64,000 nucleotides of DNA from Oxytricha trifallax (GCA_000711775.1 ARYC01002458.1:16713-80712); one strand, 5' to 3'; positions 1 through 11,699 are shown, counted from the first letter of the stretch. Notes: a model not told the origin generated them from the letters alone. Translations and numbers: made by a program.

Positions 1-8
1 TAGAGGAG

Positions 9-56
9 TACCGCCAATAGTAAAGTCCAGCTGATTTATAATTCTCTATCGAACAA
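9..56. repeat. End fragment of a small MITE family
   Basis: This 48-bp stretch (GCCAATAGTAAAGTCCAGCT core) matches the reverse complement of the left terminal repeat of the element at 40004-40234, apart from a few mismatches. Only one end is inside the window, so the rest of the copy probably lies upstream. Confidence 0.6.
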
Positions 57-960
57 GTACCATAATGTGAGGGTTTCCAGAAAGTTAACTGCCACGAATT
101 TAATATTTATTAATTTTAATACATTTAATTTTTCCCAAATCAAATGTATTCCTACAATATTGATTAAAACTTAAAAAATCTCAAAGTGATAAATACCTAA
201 CAAGCAAATAGTTTTAAATATTTAAATTAATCAAAAACTTTAAAATCCTTCAAATTATTAGATTTGGTTTTCCTCCATAACACGATTCATTGTTGATTCT
301 TTTAAGTTTAAGTTTATCTCTTAATTTTATCCTCAGTTGCGTCTACTTCTCTATTTGTGTGACAGAAATACTATTTAATCAATAGGTTTTCTTTAGTTAA
401 ATTCTTTCACACTAAAAACTATTATTCTCAAATCTAAAAGAAAATCGAAGTAACAAAATCTCTCTTTAATCTAATTACTAAAATTCTCAAAATGATATAT
501 TTAAAGTCAAAATATGATAGTAAAACTAAAACATTAATACTTAGTTCAGATTGGAAAGTAATAATTTAAATTTATTAAGGAAGAATTCGAATTTCTTATG
601 GGAAACTCTTTTTTTAGAATAAGTTTGAAATAAATAATATGATTAATCTACTCCAATAAAGTGTAATAATAGATTTAAAATTTTTTTAATATATTAATTA
701 CCGGGCTGACATCTTGATTTTGGGTGAAGACTAGGTAATAGCGAGAATGGTTTTTTACGAGTTTTCTACTTCATGACTGCCACGTCAAGAATTTGCCACG
801 TCAACTCACTCAGATACGTCGACGTCACGACTAAGATTGATGGTTCGATTTTAAAATTAAACAGTGATATGTTAAATTTATTTGATTTTAATCATTAAAC
901 ACAATATTATTAATTATATGCTTTTATACAAAATAGGGTCTTGAGTGTCGAGATGTCTTG
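57..960. other. AT-rich spacer, no gene seen
   Basis: No reading frame of convincing composition is visible even with TAA and TAG read as Gln. A small GC-richer patch at 775-835 carries repeated ACGTCA-type words (CCACGTCAA twice, CGACGTCACG), which recall the TGACGTCA words of the element at 37137-38284. It may be a relic of that family. Confidence 0.5.
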
Positions 961-1005
961 AAGGAGATCGATTTAGACCTTGTAGATAAAAAATTTGATA
1001 TGAAA

Positions 1006-1066
1006 TGGGGTAGGGTGTGGGGTATGGGGTAGGGGGTGGGGTAGGGTGTCTCGGTAGGAACAGATT
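1006..1066. repeat. G-rich terminal repeat of the GGTATCTCGGTTAGAACA MITE family
   Basis: A run of GGGGTAGGG/GGGGTGGGG units ends in GTGTCTCGGTAGGAACA, closely matching the right end of the hairpin MITE at 7034-7455 and of the copy at 24194-24517. No matching left end was found upstream, so this copy is truncated or very decayed. The RNF213-like coding segment begins only about 10 bases after it. Confidence 0.6.
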
Positions 1067-1077
1067 ACAATGACATA

Positions 1078-1625
1078 AAAATTTGGATGAATTTCGAAAA
1101 AGAAGATATTAAGGAGGAAATAAGAATTTTATCCAAAATATTTGTGTATTTAAAAGAATAAGACAATTAAGTAAAGAATATTAGTAATAGTCTAGTAAAG
1201 GATTTGTAAAATTTCACTAAACTAAATGAAATTAATGGGTAATGCGAAATATTAACAAGTTTAGAATTTTTCACAAAGTACTATGATTTCAATAAAACTG
1301 ATGAAAATCTTTTATTAATTAGAGACTTTGTCCAGTTTTACAAAAAAAAGGAGAAGTAATCTCTATAAACGATTAGTAATAAGATTATCAGGACGTCACA
1401 AATACTGATGAAAATGTAAGAATCATTCAAAATAAATTTATAAATTATTGGTTGTTTGAAAAATACAAAAGAGCTTTTCGAATTTTGTATAAACAACAAA
1501 GGAATTGATTTTTATGATCTTAATGATGGATTGGATGATGAAACTTTAATAGATACATCAATTCTATATGATATGGTATAGGTTAATTAATTCTGTTTAA
1601 AATTGATAAGTATGGTGAACGTAGA
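1078..1625 (+). CDS. Probable MDS of the RNF213-like gene (N-terminal region)
   Basis: With TAA/TAG as Gln this frame stays open for about 180 codons and reads as a helical, Lys/Glu/Asn-rich protein (KIWMNFEKEDIKEE near the start, then LFEFCINNKGIDFYDLNDGL and DTSILYDMVQVNQFCLKL near the end). The final stretch, an acidic turn followed by a helix-forming VxxFxxLL-like segment, resembles the region ahead of the AAA core in RNF213 homologues, but that match is from memory of the family and not from an alignment. Neither edge shows a start codon or a splice site, as expected for an internal MDS. The left edge abuts a MITE end and the right edge fades into AT-rich DNA. Membership in the same gene as the downstream AAA segments is inferred from strand, order and composition. 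Confidence 0.55.
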
Positions 1626-2934
1626 AAACTAAACAAAATATAACTTTATGGAATTTTTATAGTATTGTTGAAGCATTATCGAAGTGGAAACTTAAAATAA
1701 TAAACAAATCTAATCCCCCATGATAGTGAGATATCTTATATTCATGGATGCAAATTTTCTAATTTTATATAATTTAGGTGAACTTTACTAGAATGTCTAA
1801 TTCATAAAATGATTTGCGAAATAAATCAAGTTTACTTTTTTTATTAAAAAAAAATCAACAAATCATTAATAATAAAATTAAAGTCAAATTTAAATCTTTA
1901 TAGACTACAGATGATAATGGTAGTATCACAATTATAATCTAAAATATTTATTAACAAGACTAATTATTACTTACCAGGGAATGCGAGCGGAGCTTGCAAC
2001 GAGGAGGGGTCGGACTTGGCTGAAAAAAATAGAGAAACAAATTTTTTTAGAATCACAAAAGCTAACCCTTTCAGTCGATATCTAAAAACCAACATAAAAG
2101 ATGTACAAAATTTTCAGGAGCTGTCCCTAATAGGTTTTGAAAAAAAATTCGGAAAAAAAAAGATAGAAAAATTTCAGAAAAAAAAAAGAATATTCTGTCG
2201 ACCATCTTAATAATGGGTCCCTATTTAGTATAAAAATCCCTTGTAAGTAATAATGATTACTTTCAGTTGCGATATTTAATATATTAGAGATCTCCAATTA
2301 AATTTTAATCTCTTTTTATTAATTTCTCTAATTCACTAACAAGACTATTGAAACGTCTTAGAAAAAAAAAATATTTCCCAAAAGTTATTATTGTAGGAAC
2401 AAATTCGATTTTGGAAAATGATTTAAATTAAAAATTTAAATATTAAAATCATTTGAGTTGTAAATTCCAAAATGATCAAAAGTACAAAAACAATAACTAG
2501 ATTCTACAGTAGATCCTCATTTCAGCTAAATTAAAATTCATTATTGCCATTATTTTTAAATCATTCAATAAGCGAAATATTTTGATTTTATCTAAGTCCC
2601 AGAACAAGAATAATGAGTTTTCTTGCTTGAGTGATGAGATATAAAAATTATAGCATAAACAACCACCGTCTCATTTTAATAAGCTATCCAAAGTGTTTAA
2701 TATTTGTAGGATTTGTAAAAATTGACCCAAAACTTTAACTGAAGTTATTAATAATAATTTAAATTTCCCAAATTGAATGTATTCTACAATATTATTTTAA
2801 TTTCATTTCCCAGTTTCTGTATAAGTATGTGCAATATCTATAAGAGACAATACAATACGAGGAAAAAAATCAAAACAACTTTCAACTTATTCTTTAAAAC
2901 TGTGCTAAGAGCATATAGAGCATTAAAAACCCCA
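1626..2934. other. AT-rich spacer with a small GC-rich island
   Basis: Mostly featureless AT-rich DNA. At 1977-2020 there is an abrupt GC-rich patch (GAATGCGAGCGGAGCTTGCA) of unknown nature. The short frame that follows at 2016-2210 has homopolymer-driven Lys/Phe composition and is not credible as a gene. Confidence 0.5.
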
Positions 2935-3686
2935 AAACCACTTAATGAGGTTTATAAGTGCTTTGATTTGTAGGGAATTGTTAGGGGTTGGGGTTATTAA
3001 TAGGTTTTTAAGTGAAATTTTTAGTTAAATTGAAATTATTACTCATGATTAATCTATCGAATAAATTTAACTTAATTTTAAATAAAAACAAACTTCATCT
3101 CCATTTAGAATTATTTATTAACTTCTTTCAAGAAATAAATGAAAATTTTGAACTTCAAACATTTTATTAAGTGGCAATAATAATTAAGTAAAGATACCTA
3201 AATTCACAAAAATCTAAGATTATTTATTTATTGAAGCATTTTCAAATATAGAATGTTAAGAATATTAAAATTAAGCTTTATATATATTTCTTTTTATTAA
3301 AAGATTTTTATAATCTCAATTTTTATACTATTTTGACTGATTGTTAAAATAGTCAATATGTTTCTATAAAAATTTTGAATTCCTCTTAGGCTTAGAATTC
3401 AGCTATTATTGCTTTAATTACAAAGCTTTCAAGCAATGAGAGTGAACAATAGATTGACTCTTCTTTTAGAGCAGTGCTATCGAAAAATAGTTCAGTACTA
3501 TTTTGAATTATTCACTGTATATTTTACATCCAAAAGCAGCTTAAAGACTAAATTTATATACTCTTCATCATAAATATCTCAAAAGCTTGGTATTTTTGTC
3601 TCACATTTAATTAATAACTCCGACCCCTATTAAATTCCCTAAAAATCACAGCACTTATAGACCTCATTAAGGGGTTTGGGGTTTTA
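2935..3686. mobile_element. TBE-F: 752-bp internally deleted telomere-bearing element
   Basis: Both ends carry degenerate TBE terminal repeats: AAAACCCCAAAACCACTTAA on the left and its counterpart GGGGTTTGGGGTTTTA on the right, followed by the TTATAAGTG/CACTTATAG block typical of the subfamily of TBE-A. An ATT duplication flanks it at 2932-2934 and 3687-3689. Between the ends only the 5' part of a transposase gene survives, in reverse orientation. The 22-kDa and 57-kDa genes are gone. It looks like an internal-deletion derivative and has accumulated base changes, so it is older than the full copies nearby. Confidence 0.85.
3360..3606 (-). pseudogene. Remnant of TBE transposase N-terminus
   Basis: Read on the minus strand, this piece matches the first 80 or so codons of the TBE-A transposase: the start MRDKN-like segment, a YDEEYI-like stretch and the polar region ahead of the catalytic core. 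No catalytic residues remain and the frame is decayed. It is the only gene fragment left in TBE-F. Confidence 0.7.
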
Positions 3687-3689
3687 ATT

Positions 3690-5039
3690 ATAAACTATAG
3701 TGAAAATTAAGATAATTCTTAAGAAAGCAGTTTAAAAATAGTAAATTAAATAATGGAAAATGGTTCGGTACATTTTAAAATTGAAAGAGAAAAGTGCTAA
3801 TTTTAGATTACATATGGATAGAATTTAATAATTGAAATAGATAAAATCAATCAATATCTAAACCTTAAAAATTAAATTGTATGTTCTATTAAAATTATAA
3901 AATAAAATTAAAAGAAATTGGGCTACAATATAATTTTAGATCAAAATTTAAATAAGTATGTTTATAAAAGAGATAGAAACAAATTAATTATTATAGAAAG
4001 AATGCATTATAAATATAAAATGATTATTTTTTTTAAAGCGTTTTAGGTTCATTTACTATCCAAAACTAAATTTAAATAAAAATTCTATTCTTTTACTTTT
4101 TTGGATAGTTATATTTTAGAAATACATTCGAATTGAAAATTACTCTTATTAAATAATATACTGATTACAATTAAAGCCAGGTAAAGATGGCTTAAGTAAT
4201 CTGTGATATAAATATTATAAATAAAATTTAAATTGGGTGGATTTTATATTAGTGGCACCTTTTTATCGAATAAGAGGCATTTAATTAATTTTGAGTTAGC
4301 TCTCTATGATATTTGGTTATAAATTGTCACCGATACGGAGCACATCTTTTTTTTGAATTTTATATCAATGAGCACTAGTATCCAGCTTGGTCAACTTTGA
4401 ATACAACTTACTTATACAATTTATAATTAATTCCATTTAATTGTACAATAATAAATTAACTGTTTCGTAATTAGGATAAGATTATTATTAGTTAGCGGAC
4501 ATTAAAGTTCAAATTTTTTTTTAATTGTTTTAAATGCAGTCACTTTAAAAAAAAATTGAATTTCTAATCAAACTGATTAATAATTTTTATGTCTTCTAGG
4601 TGAATTCATAAACATCCTTTATATTTTTTTTACATTTAAAAGGTTTATATAAAAATGTATAATTTGTATTTTATAGTAGATTTATAAGTTTGTTAATATT
4701 AAAATATTGTTTAAGGTATTTAAGATAATTAGCTTTGCAATTAAAGTTATTTTAAGAATTGAATCTTTTTTATTATAAAATTTAACTAAAAATATATAGC
4801 ACTTGAAAATAAAATCTCGAATATCATTTTTGAAAATTTTAAGTAAAAAATTAATTCTAAAATTATATCTTTTGTTAAATTTGTGCGACTAATCAAAATA
4901 TAAAATAAATTGGTAAATATTTAGGTTGACTTTAAATTTCTAGTTTATACATTGAAATTATTTGAAGGTTTAAATTATAAATTTATTTTAAATCCTATTT
5001 AAGAACAAAAATAGAATATTTAAAATAAATTTATATAAA
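3690..5039. other. AT-rich spacer, no gene seen
   Basis: Extremely AT-rich with long A and T runs. No frame of more than a few dozen credible codons is open on either strand in the ciliate code, and no clear inverted repeat was found. Confidence 0.5.
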
Positions 5040-5047
5040 CTAAATTT

Positions 5048-5527
5048 GGGGGAGGAAGTTGCCTGGGAAGTAAATTTTTCAAATATATTTCATGTTTTTT
5101 TATTATAAATTAGATCCAAATTCAATTTTTAACTTAAAAAATGTTTAGGAAATATTACATAAAACCGTTGGCCTCCAAAAAATTAAGGGAATGTTAGTGT
5201 TTAGTATATTATTCTGAATAAATGTAGATAGATAAATATTAATAGTAATCTATTTTTAAAAAATCACTTTATCATTAATCTAGATTTATATAAAGAGGAT
5301 AAATTGATGTTTATAGAGATAAAATACTTATTTTTTAGATTTTTTAAATATAGGCTAATGTTTCTTAAAATCATTCATGTAAGTCAATCACAAAAAGTTG
5401 TTATTTGGAGCTAGAATAATTAATGTATATTGAAATAGAAATTTAGATAAAAAAACAATAATTTTACTTGCCAGGAAACTTCCTTATATTATTTTTTCTC
5501 ATTACACTAGGTAGGAATCTTTGCCCC
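5048..5527. mobile_element. Foldback element with G-run ends and 8-bp target duplication
   Basis: The left end reads GGGGGAGGAAGTTGCCTGGG and the right end is an inverted, diverged copy ending in TTTGCCCC. The octamer CTAAATTT is repeated at 5040-5047 and 5528-5535, which I read as the target-site duplication. A second inverted pair (CCTGGGAAGTAAA near 5064, ACTTGCCAGGAAACTTCC near 5466) lies inside. No coding capacity is seen. The ends resemble those of 21769-22291 and 38688-39526. Confidence 0.7.
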
Positions 5528-5535
5528 CTAAATTT

Positions 5536-7033
5536 ATATATTATAATTTTAAATTAAATATTTAAACCCTTATTTATTTACTTTTAATATCAATTACAAT
5601 TAATAGCCTTAATATTTATAATTTACCGAGTTAATTATAAATTTAAATTATTTGTTCTTTATTCCAATCGTTATTTAAACTTTTTCAATTTTATAAATAC
5701 TATTATAACTAAATATAGTAATAAAGTGTGGGAAAAAAAAATTAATGATTTTAATATTGCTTCAATTTTTTCAATAGAATTTATTTTAATAATAGGAAAA
5801 TACTTAATGAGATTGATACAATAAAAAATTAAATAAATTATATAAACAACAAAAAATTAAATTCTAAATACACCAAAGAAGAATTAAAAGTGAAAATTAA
5901 ATGAAGTTTTAGGAAAATTTCAATAATAAAAATTATAATAATATCCAATAAATTGTTTACAAATTATAATAATCTTAGTATTTGTTCATTAAATATATCT
6001 AAAATTCTTATTAATAATTCTTAATAAACTTTCTTTAAATAAATCATAATACTCTTCATAATATATATATGGTTATAAGTCAAACTATTGCATCTTTTTT
6101 GAGCTCATAAATTTACATGGTTCAAAATAACTCTTTTTTTAAAAAATAATCTTTTGCCATAAGTGTAAATTGACAATAATAGAATTTTTATATCATTTTC
6201 AATTGCTAAATTACTATATTTAAAACACTCCTGTGATACTCACAAATCATGGTAGAGGGACTACATAACCAATTAACTGAAAATATTTAAATTTTTTTAA
6301 TAAATATATAAAATAAAGCAATTATAAAACATAATCTTTTGCCCTTCAATTAAACACTGCCTTCGCAATTATAAATGTGTAAATAATTTATCAATTTTTA
6401 ACTTACATATGCTAATCACAGTATTTATAACCATTTATTTTAATTACATAAAAGCTATATCTTGACTCTTTCCCCAATGATATTTAATTGTTTAATTATA
6501 TAAAAAATAATTTTAATTATATCGGTTAATGATAGTTTTAGTTTTATTCTTAACATCCTTAGAGAACTCATGAAATTAATATTCTAATTTTCTAAATTTA
6601 TATTTGCAAATGATAGCCCTCCCTGAAAAACATTGTCTCAATAGTAAAAATTTCTTTGAAATCCGAACCTTAATACCGCACTCGAAAATCATCGATTTTT
6701 TTTTTGCTTTGGTGGTTTGTTGTCATAATATAATGTTAGGGAAAAAATAACAGATTTCGAGAAAATTTAACTATTTGGTAAATTTTTATTTTTGGGGTTT
6801 ATATGTCTCCTAATCTATCTTAAAATGTAATTATCAAAATTAACCTATTTAGAATTTGGAATAAATAAATAAGAATGCTATGGACTTTGCTCTTAAAGTT
6901 AAAATTTTGAGGGGAAAAATTACATCACTAATAATTATGACTTTGCTATTACAATGGATTTATTTTCAATTTTACAATTGAAAATAATTAAAATTTGATT
7001 CTTAGAATTTTTTCATCATATTTTTAAAGATAT
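5536..7033. other. AT-rich spacer, no gene seen
   Basis: No credible coding frame and no strong repeat were seen, apart from ordinary A/T tracts. A GC-richer patch near 6600-6700 has no open frame of note. Confidence 0.5.
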
Positions 7034-7455
7034 TTGTTCTAACCGAGATACCCCTCCCCACCCTTAACCGAGATACCCCTCCCCATACCCCCTCCCCACC
7101 CCAAACTATTTAATAAAAAAATAATAAAATAATTTATAAAATCTTTTATAAATGAGAATTTTAAAAATTAATAAATATTATTAATTTAAATATAATTAAA
7201 ATTATTAAGCTTTAATTATAAATAAAAATAATTATTCAATCAATAAAATTTTAAAATTCTCATTTATTAAGGATTTTATAAATTATTATAATTATTCAAT
7301 CATTAATTTTTAAAATTCTCATTTATAAAGGATTTTATAAATTATTAAATTATTTTTTATTATAAAATAGTTTGGGGGTAGGGAGGGGGGTATGGGGAGG
7401 GGTATCTCGGTGTATGGTGGGGAGGGGGGTGGGGAGGGGTATCTCGGTTAGAACA
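7034..7455. mobile_element. Hairpin MITE with TTGTTCTAACCGAGATACCCC ends
   Basis: A 422-bp element that is nearly one long inverted repeat. It starts TTGTTCTAACCGAGATACCC, continues with CCTCCCC units, and ends with the inverted GGTATCTCGGTTAGAACA. The arms also match through their AT-rich inner part (AAAATCTTTTATAAATGAG against CTCATTTATAAAGGATTTT). GATAT is repeated at 7029-7033 and 7456-7460 and is a probable 5-bp target duplication. It is non-coding, and would fold into a long hairpin in single-stranded form. Confidence 0.8.
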
Positions 7456-7529
7456 GATATTAAAAAGGTAATTACTCAACTATCATTAAACAGCCACATA
7501 GAATATTAATCATAGCAATACATTTAGTT

Positions 7530-7692
7530 CAAGATAAGCAATAATGATAATTCTAAGTTAAAATAAATCTTGGCTGAACTAATTGAAAAGAAAGAATCAT
7601 GGAAGAAATTTTTGACTATGAGTTCAAACATCCACAAAAATACATACATTTTTAGTAATTTGTTAGAGTTTTTGAAGTTCAGAAATTTATGA
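7530..7692 (+). CDS. Possible small MDS of the RNF213-like gene
   Basis: About 53 codons are open in the ciliate code (KLKQILAELIEKKESWKKFL, then TYIFSNLLEFLKFRN), with a helical charged/aromatic composition unlike the flanking AT-rich DNA. Strand and position fit an RNF213-like segment between the one at 1.08 kb and the one at 16.8 kb, but I cannot place it by motif. It could instead be chance or part of another gene. Confidence 0.35.
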
Positions 7693-8202
7693 CTTTAAAA
7701 ATGAGTGTACGAGCGAATAGTTCTTTAGTAGCTAATGCTATATCTAAGTCATTTTTATTCATAAAAATCAAATCATAAAATTGAGGAAAAAAACAATTTT
7801 AAATAGATATTTAATATTTCACAAAATAGTGATTTTAGTCATTTAGATAGCTGATTAAAAAATTAAATTGCTTATTAAAAAATCAATATTATAATAGTTT
7901 TTTGTGAAGCGAGAGTTATTAACCTTTGATGAATCCAGGACATCGTTAATCTAAAAGAAATCAAAATAAAGTGAAAGAAAATTTGAAATAATTAACTTAA
8001 TAAATTAGATATTAGCACTTATTAGGCGTTTGTCATAGTTTTTTGATTATTTAAATAATTTGCGAATAGCAAGCCTTTGCTTCAGCAGATGTCTCTTACG
8101 GGTTATTGTCCTTCTTCATGCTTGCCTAAAGGTTCTTGATCTCCTCGTCGTAGCGCCACTAAAACCCAGTGGCTTTCGTTTTATTAATGATGCGTTTGAC
8201 GT

Positions 8203-9535
8203 TCAAGACAAAGGAGTAGGGGATAAAAGGGTTATCCTAGAGCATCTTAAATGCGAATCCGTAAGTTGTTCCTCGATTGAAAGAATGATCTTTTGAAATT
8301 TTTCCTCCACCCAGTCATTTTTTTGTCCCTCACTCTCAATATTTGGAGCCTATAATTGCAATTACTCTCCATCTGCGGCAATCTAAATCTTAAAGTGGGC
8401 CAGCTTCGCTCTTGAACCCCGAAGCACTACCCAAGAATAGGCAGCTTTAACTATTTCTCTTTCTTCCTCTTTAGATTGCAGTTATTATTGCACATCATCC
8501 GGAAACGGTAGCACATCCAGATTTGCCATAGCTGAAGTGTAATGTAGCATCTTTTCTAACTTGAACTTCGTTTTTTTCATCATCAGCACATGCTCAGCCT
8601 ATATGTTATCAAGCTTCTCCATTTGCTAATCCTTGTGAACTTAAGACCTCTTGTCCCTGGCTTTTTAAGTACTGTCAAGCAGTGCTTATTTAGCATCCAT
8701 GTCTTTACCTCTGTCTGCCCTTTTGCCAATCAACTAATCTGCCCTGGGTTTCCTTGGGGTGCTAATGGGTAATGACTACTTGTTGCTTCTCTTCTATTTA
8801 TTCCCTTGGTTATGAGGGTTGGTTCTCCTATACTTTCGCACACTCTTCCTGCTGCTCTTGATGAGCCTCCTATTTCCTCCTTGCATTATCACCTTTTCCC
8901 CTTTCATGAAGCGATACCACTCCCCGATGAATTCATCTCTCTTACTCTCAGGTGGATTATCAGGACGAATCGTTAGCATTGTAATGTAACAGACACCTTA
9001 ATACCATTCACTGAGGTTCTCTCCTCCTGGGGTAATTTCAATCGGCCCTTCTTCTGCAGAATCAAGTAAAAACCACTGTTGAAATGTTTAAATACTGCTG
9101 CTGCATGACATTATTATAGGCATTCTTTTAAGCCATTTTTATTTGTGATTCTCTTAATCATGACTTGAATTATAAATTTGCTATCGGCGTTATCGGTCTC
9201 CAAGAGACCCCACCATCCTTCATGAATGTTTGCTTTCATGTTTCGAAGGATTACTCCTGAGAACACTCTTGTTGGAATAGGGCTGAACCATTAATCCTCA
9301 TTGGGGTCGTAGAAGAGATATGGTAAATTTTTGTAGGGGTATCCTTCCTCCCAAGGCATCTCCAACTTCCGATTTTTTTAAATGTGAGCTCTTGATTCAT
9401 ACAACGCATGAAACATTCCGGGAGAATCAAACAGTGGTCCCCAGCTACCATAATGCTTGCAGTAATAAAGCAGGTAAGAGTCTTTTAATCTTGCTTACCC
9501 AGATGCCAGTAGGCGTTCTTGAAGACTTCATCAGG
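8203..9535 (-). CDS. Unknown protein in GC-richer block (frame shifts present)
   Basis: From about 9500 down to about 9065 one minus-strand frame reads a Trp/Tyr/Pro-rich protein (YYCKHYGSWGPLFDSPGMF, later MPWEEGYPYKNLPYLFYDP and GWWGLLETDN). From about 9060 to the TGA at 8203-8205 a second frame reads about 285 codons with many TAA/TAG Gln codons, including MLTIRPDNPPESKRDEFIGE at 8979 and a basic stretch RRLIKSSRKSVRKYRR. The two parts are linked by a frame change near 9060 that could be an indel or a short intron. I do not recognise the family. The Gln codons and sustained composition show it is or was protein-coding in a ciliate code. It follows the chromodomain gene on the same strand. 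Confidence 0.55.
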
Positions 9536-9834
9536 TGGTAACTACTTGACTTCTTCAGAATACAATTGAGTGGTTTTGAATTATTTAGTAGCTATTTATA
9601 GGCTCATTAAATAAACTAGACTCTTGTCTACTAAATCATCGCACCAAAGTCAATATCTTGGAAGTTGTCACGTTTTTTTAGCAATCTTTTTTCGTATTCA
9701 CATGAGTAATTGATGAAAGCACACTCGTAATCATCCAGCGTCGATATAACATGTGAATATCTCCTTTTGTAATCATCCTCTAAGTTATTGATACCTTAAG
9801 TTTAATCAACTTCATCTTACTCAGTGTCTGCTTA

Positions 9835-10861
9835 TCAATTTGCTATTGGTTGTGGCTAGGACTTAATAATTGGTCTGGAAAGTCTTGCCACTGGCGAGGT
9901 GGAATTTTAAGCATCTTGTTATCTCTCAAATCTTGTATCACCAGAAGATACTATTATTCCATTCATCAATCTTTTGTATCTCGCAGTGCATTTTTATTAA
10001 TAGACTTTTATGTTCATCATCTATGGCATTTTGTCAATAAGAAACTCCTCTGCTGCATTCTTTGCCCACTCTCCAATAAGCTGAGACTCTTAAATCCAGC
10101 TATCATACTCCGAAGAAAAGTTCTCCCATCTTATTAAAAATTCCATTCTATCATCTATTTTGCGAGCATCCAAGATCTTCTCTACATTCCAATCCTCTTG
10201 CTTTTAAGTTGGCTATTTGTTATTTAAGCCCTTGATGGCTTAAGATTTTTTACGGTTGCTTTAGACATTCGCCTATTATTACAATTAAAATAATTGAAAA
10301 TTAAATACTTTCAATATTAAAATAGTTGAATATTCAATAAGATTGATAAATCAATTTTTAATTCTTGATTTAAATATTTACATACATTTTTAAATGTTAA
10401 ACTTACCGATTCTATAATGCTAACATAGCTTTGCTCAAGCCCATTCTACTCTTTCAATTTACAAACCATAGGATAGAGAATCATAAACTGCGGTGACTTG
10501 TCGTCTCCTAGACAGTCATCTACTCCTCTGAAAGAAATAACTCGAATTGAAAGAAGCATGATTTCTAAAAAAGAATTTAAATATTTAAAATTCCATACCT
10601 CTTGGTTAAGCTTTCCATTACACGTTTTACAAACTCAAATGTTGTAATGCTGTTACTAGTGCCCTTTAAAACGAAGTTTCAAGCCAAGTAATGTCCAGAT
10701 TAGATATCTACAACGCCAACAACTGCATACACTTTGAGATTTGCCTTCTAATAAATATTAACATCTTTAAGTTCCTTAATTTGTTGAAACTGGGCACCTA
10801 GATTCGTTAAGATCTCCCTATTTGATACAACGAAAGACCTGTTCAACTGGTGAGAGATCAT
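9835..10861 (-). CDS. Spliced chromodomain protein
   Basis: Three minus-strand exons (10861-10599, 10527-10407, 10272-9835) join in frame across two AT-rich introns with GT..AG ends, giving about 270 codons. Exon 3 encodes a chromodomain at about residues 150-200: VEKILDARKIDDRMEFLIRW followed by ENFSSEYDSWIQESQLI, which matches the family pattern of an EKIL strand, a (V/I)RW strand and a SW-E helix entry. Chromodomains bind methylated histone tails and occur at the C-termini of some integrases and transposases. Exon 1 (KVYAVVGVVDI, GTSNSITTFEFV) is unrecognised. The ATG at 10861 overlaps the end of the upstream transposase in another frame, so this could also be a C-terminal extension of it. 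Exon 1 carries one in-frame TGA at 10679-10681, a likely TGG-to-TGA change. Downstream of the TGA at 9835 the same frame stays open for about 75 more codons. Confidence 0.6.
10273..10406 (-). other. Predicted 134-nt intron of the chromodomain gene
   Basis: On the minus strand it begins GTAAGTTT and ends TAATAATAG, is far more AT-rich than its flanks, and its removal joins two open frames directly upstream of the chromodomain. Confidence 0.6.
10528..10598 (-). other. Predicted 71-nt intron of the chromodomain gene
   Basis: On the minus strand it begins GTATGG and ends TTTCTTTCAG. It is AT-rich, and its removal keeps the reading frame (…TKR|GVDDC…). Confidence 0.55.
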
Positions 10862-11690
10862 ATTAGTAAGGTCCCACAAATAAAATTGGCAAGTTCATCA
10901 GTTCAATTGCCTCTAATGCGACTGAGCTTTTGTGATATGGTGCGTTGTCCACAATGATCAGGTAATTAGTGTTCCACCAGGGGTCAAGTCTGCTCAAGTG
11001 TTTCACCATCAAGATCAAGAAATTGATAAAAAGTCGGACTATTGGTAGTTCCATTGCTTACGGTAAACATTAATTTTCCATTGCTGCAAGCTACAGCAGT
11101 AATAGAGACTCTGCTCATTCTTCTTGAAGTTTAAAGAGTTGTAGTTCCCGGTAATGCCCAAGTATAGTGACGATTGTCTGTGCTCTAAAGAATAGTCTCA
11201 TCCACATTGATTAGAGGGGGGTTTAGAACTTTTCCCCTACACAGAGCTCGAATATATTCAGCCGCGGCGAGTTATCTTGATAGCTTAGTTACTAAAGTGT
11301 TATGGTTAGCAGTAATCTAGCAAAATTTATGATATGTGAGGCCTAAGTCGCTCCTTAAGAACTTAATGATGTGGTACTTCGAGACTCGAATGCCTAGATT
11401 GTGCTTGAGCACATTTTGAATCTTCTTAGAGGTGATTACAGCTCCTGATTCATTTACCATCCCCCTTATATATTATTTGGCTTCTCTGGAGAGAACATCG
11501 AATTTATTTGCAGGCTACAGTTGTTAGTCTAGCTCTTGGGTTTCTTTATTTTTCTTATAATCTTTTTAACCACACTCTTTCTTATGCCCAAGATACTTAT
11601 TATACAATTGATTTAGTTGCCTGTTTTGTAAAGTCTCATTACGTTTTATTCTCTGGTTTTATCTACGTCTTTATGTACTAAGGTGATTTG
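10790..11690 (-). pseudogene. IS630/Tc1-type DDE transposase (one frameshift)
   Basis: In the ciliate code this encodes a Tc1/mariner-superfamily transposase that cuts and pastes DNA. In order: a basic N-terminus, a helix-turn-helix region (GAVITSKKIQNVLKHNLGI), the first catalytic Asp in INVDETIL with the following HYTWALPG, the second in LIIVDNAPYHKSS, and the third acidic residue in LSPVEQVF. So D, D and E are all present. The first part (down to about 11030) and the second are in different frames, with the break near the SPTFYQFL segment, so this copy cannot make the whole protein. It is distinct from the TBE transposases, which read LFVDNLSVHKT at the second Asp. It sits in a GC-richer block, just upstream of the chromodomain gene on the same strand. 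Confidence 0.8.
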
Positions 11691-11699
11691 CGTTATTAA

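Noticed and set aside
1006-1066. Macronuclear telomere or telomere-addition site
   Set aside because: The G-rich repeats are irregular GGGGTAGGG/GGGGTGGGG units ending in a MITE terminus. They are not regular G4T4.
2016-2210. 64-codon frame on the plus strand
   Set aside because: Composition is driven by A-runs (Lys) and it has no neighbours, motif or upstream signal.
10599-10861. Retroviral-type integrase core in exon 1 of the chromodomain gene
   Set aside because: VVDIQSGHYLA loosely resembles an integrase strand, but the second Asp and the Glu of a D-D-E core could not be found in order.
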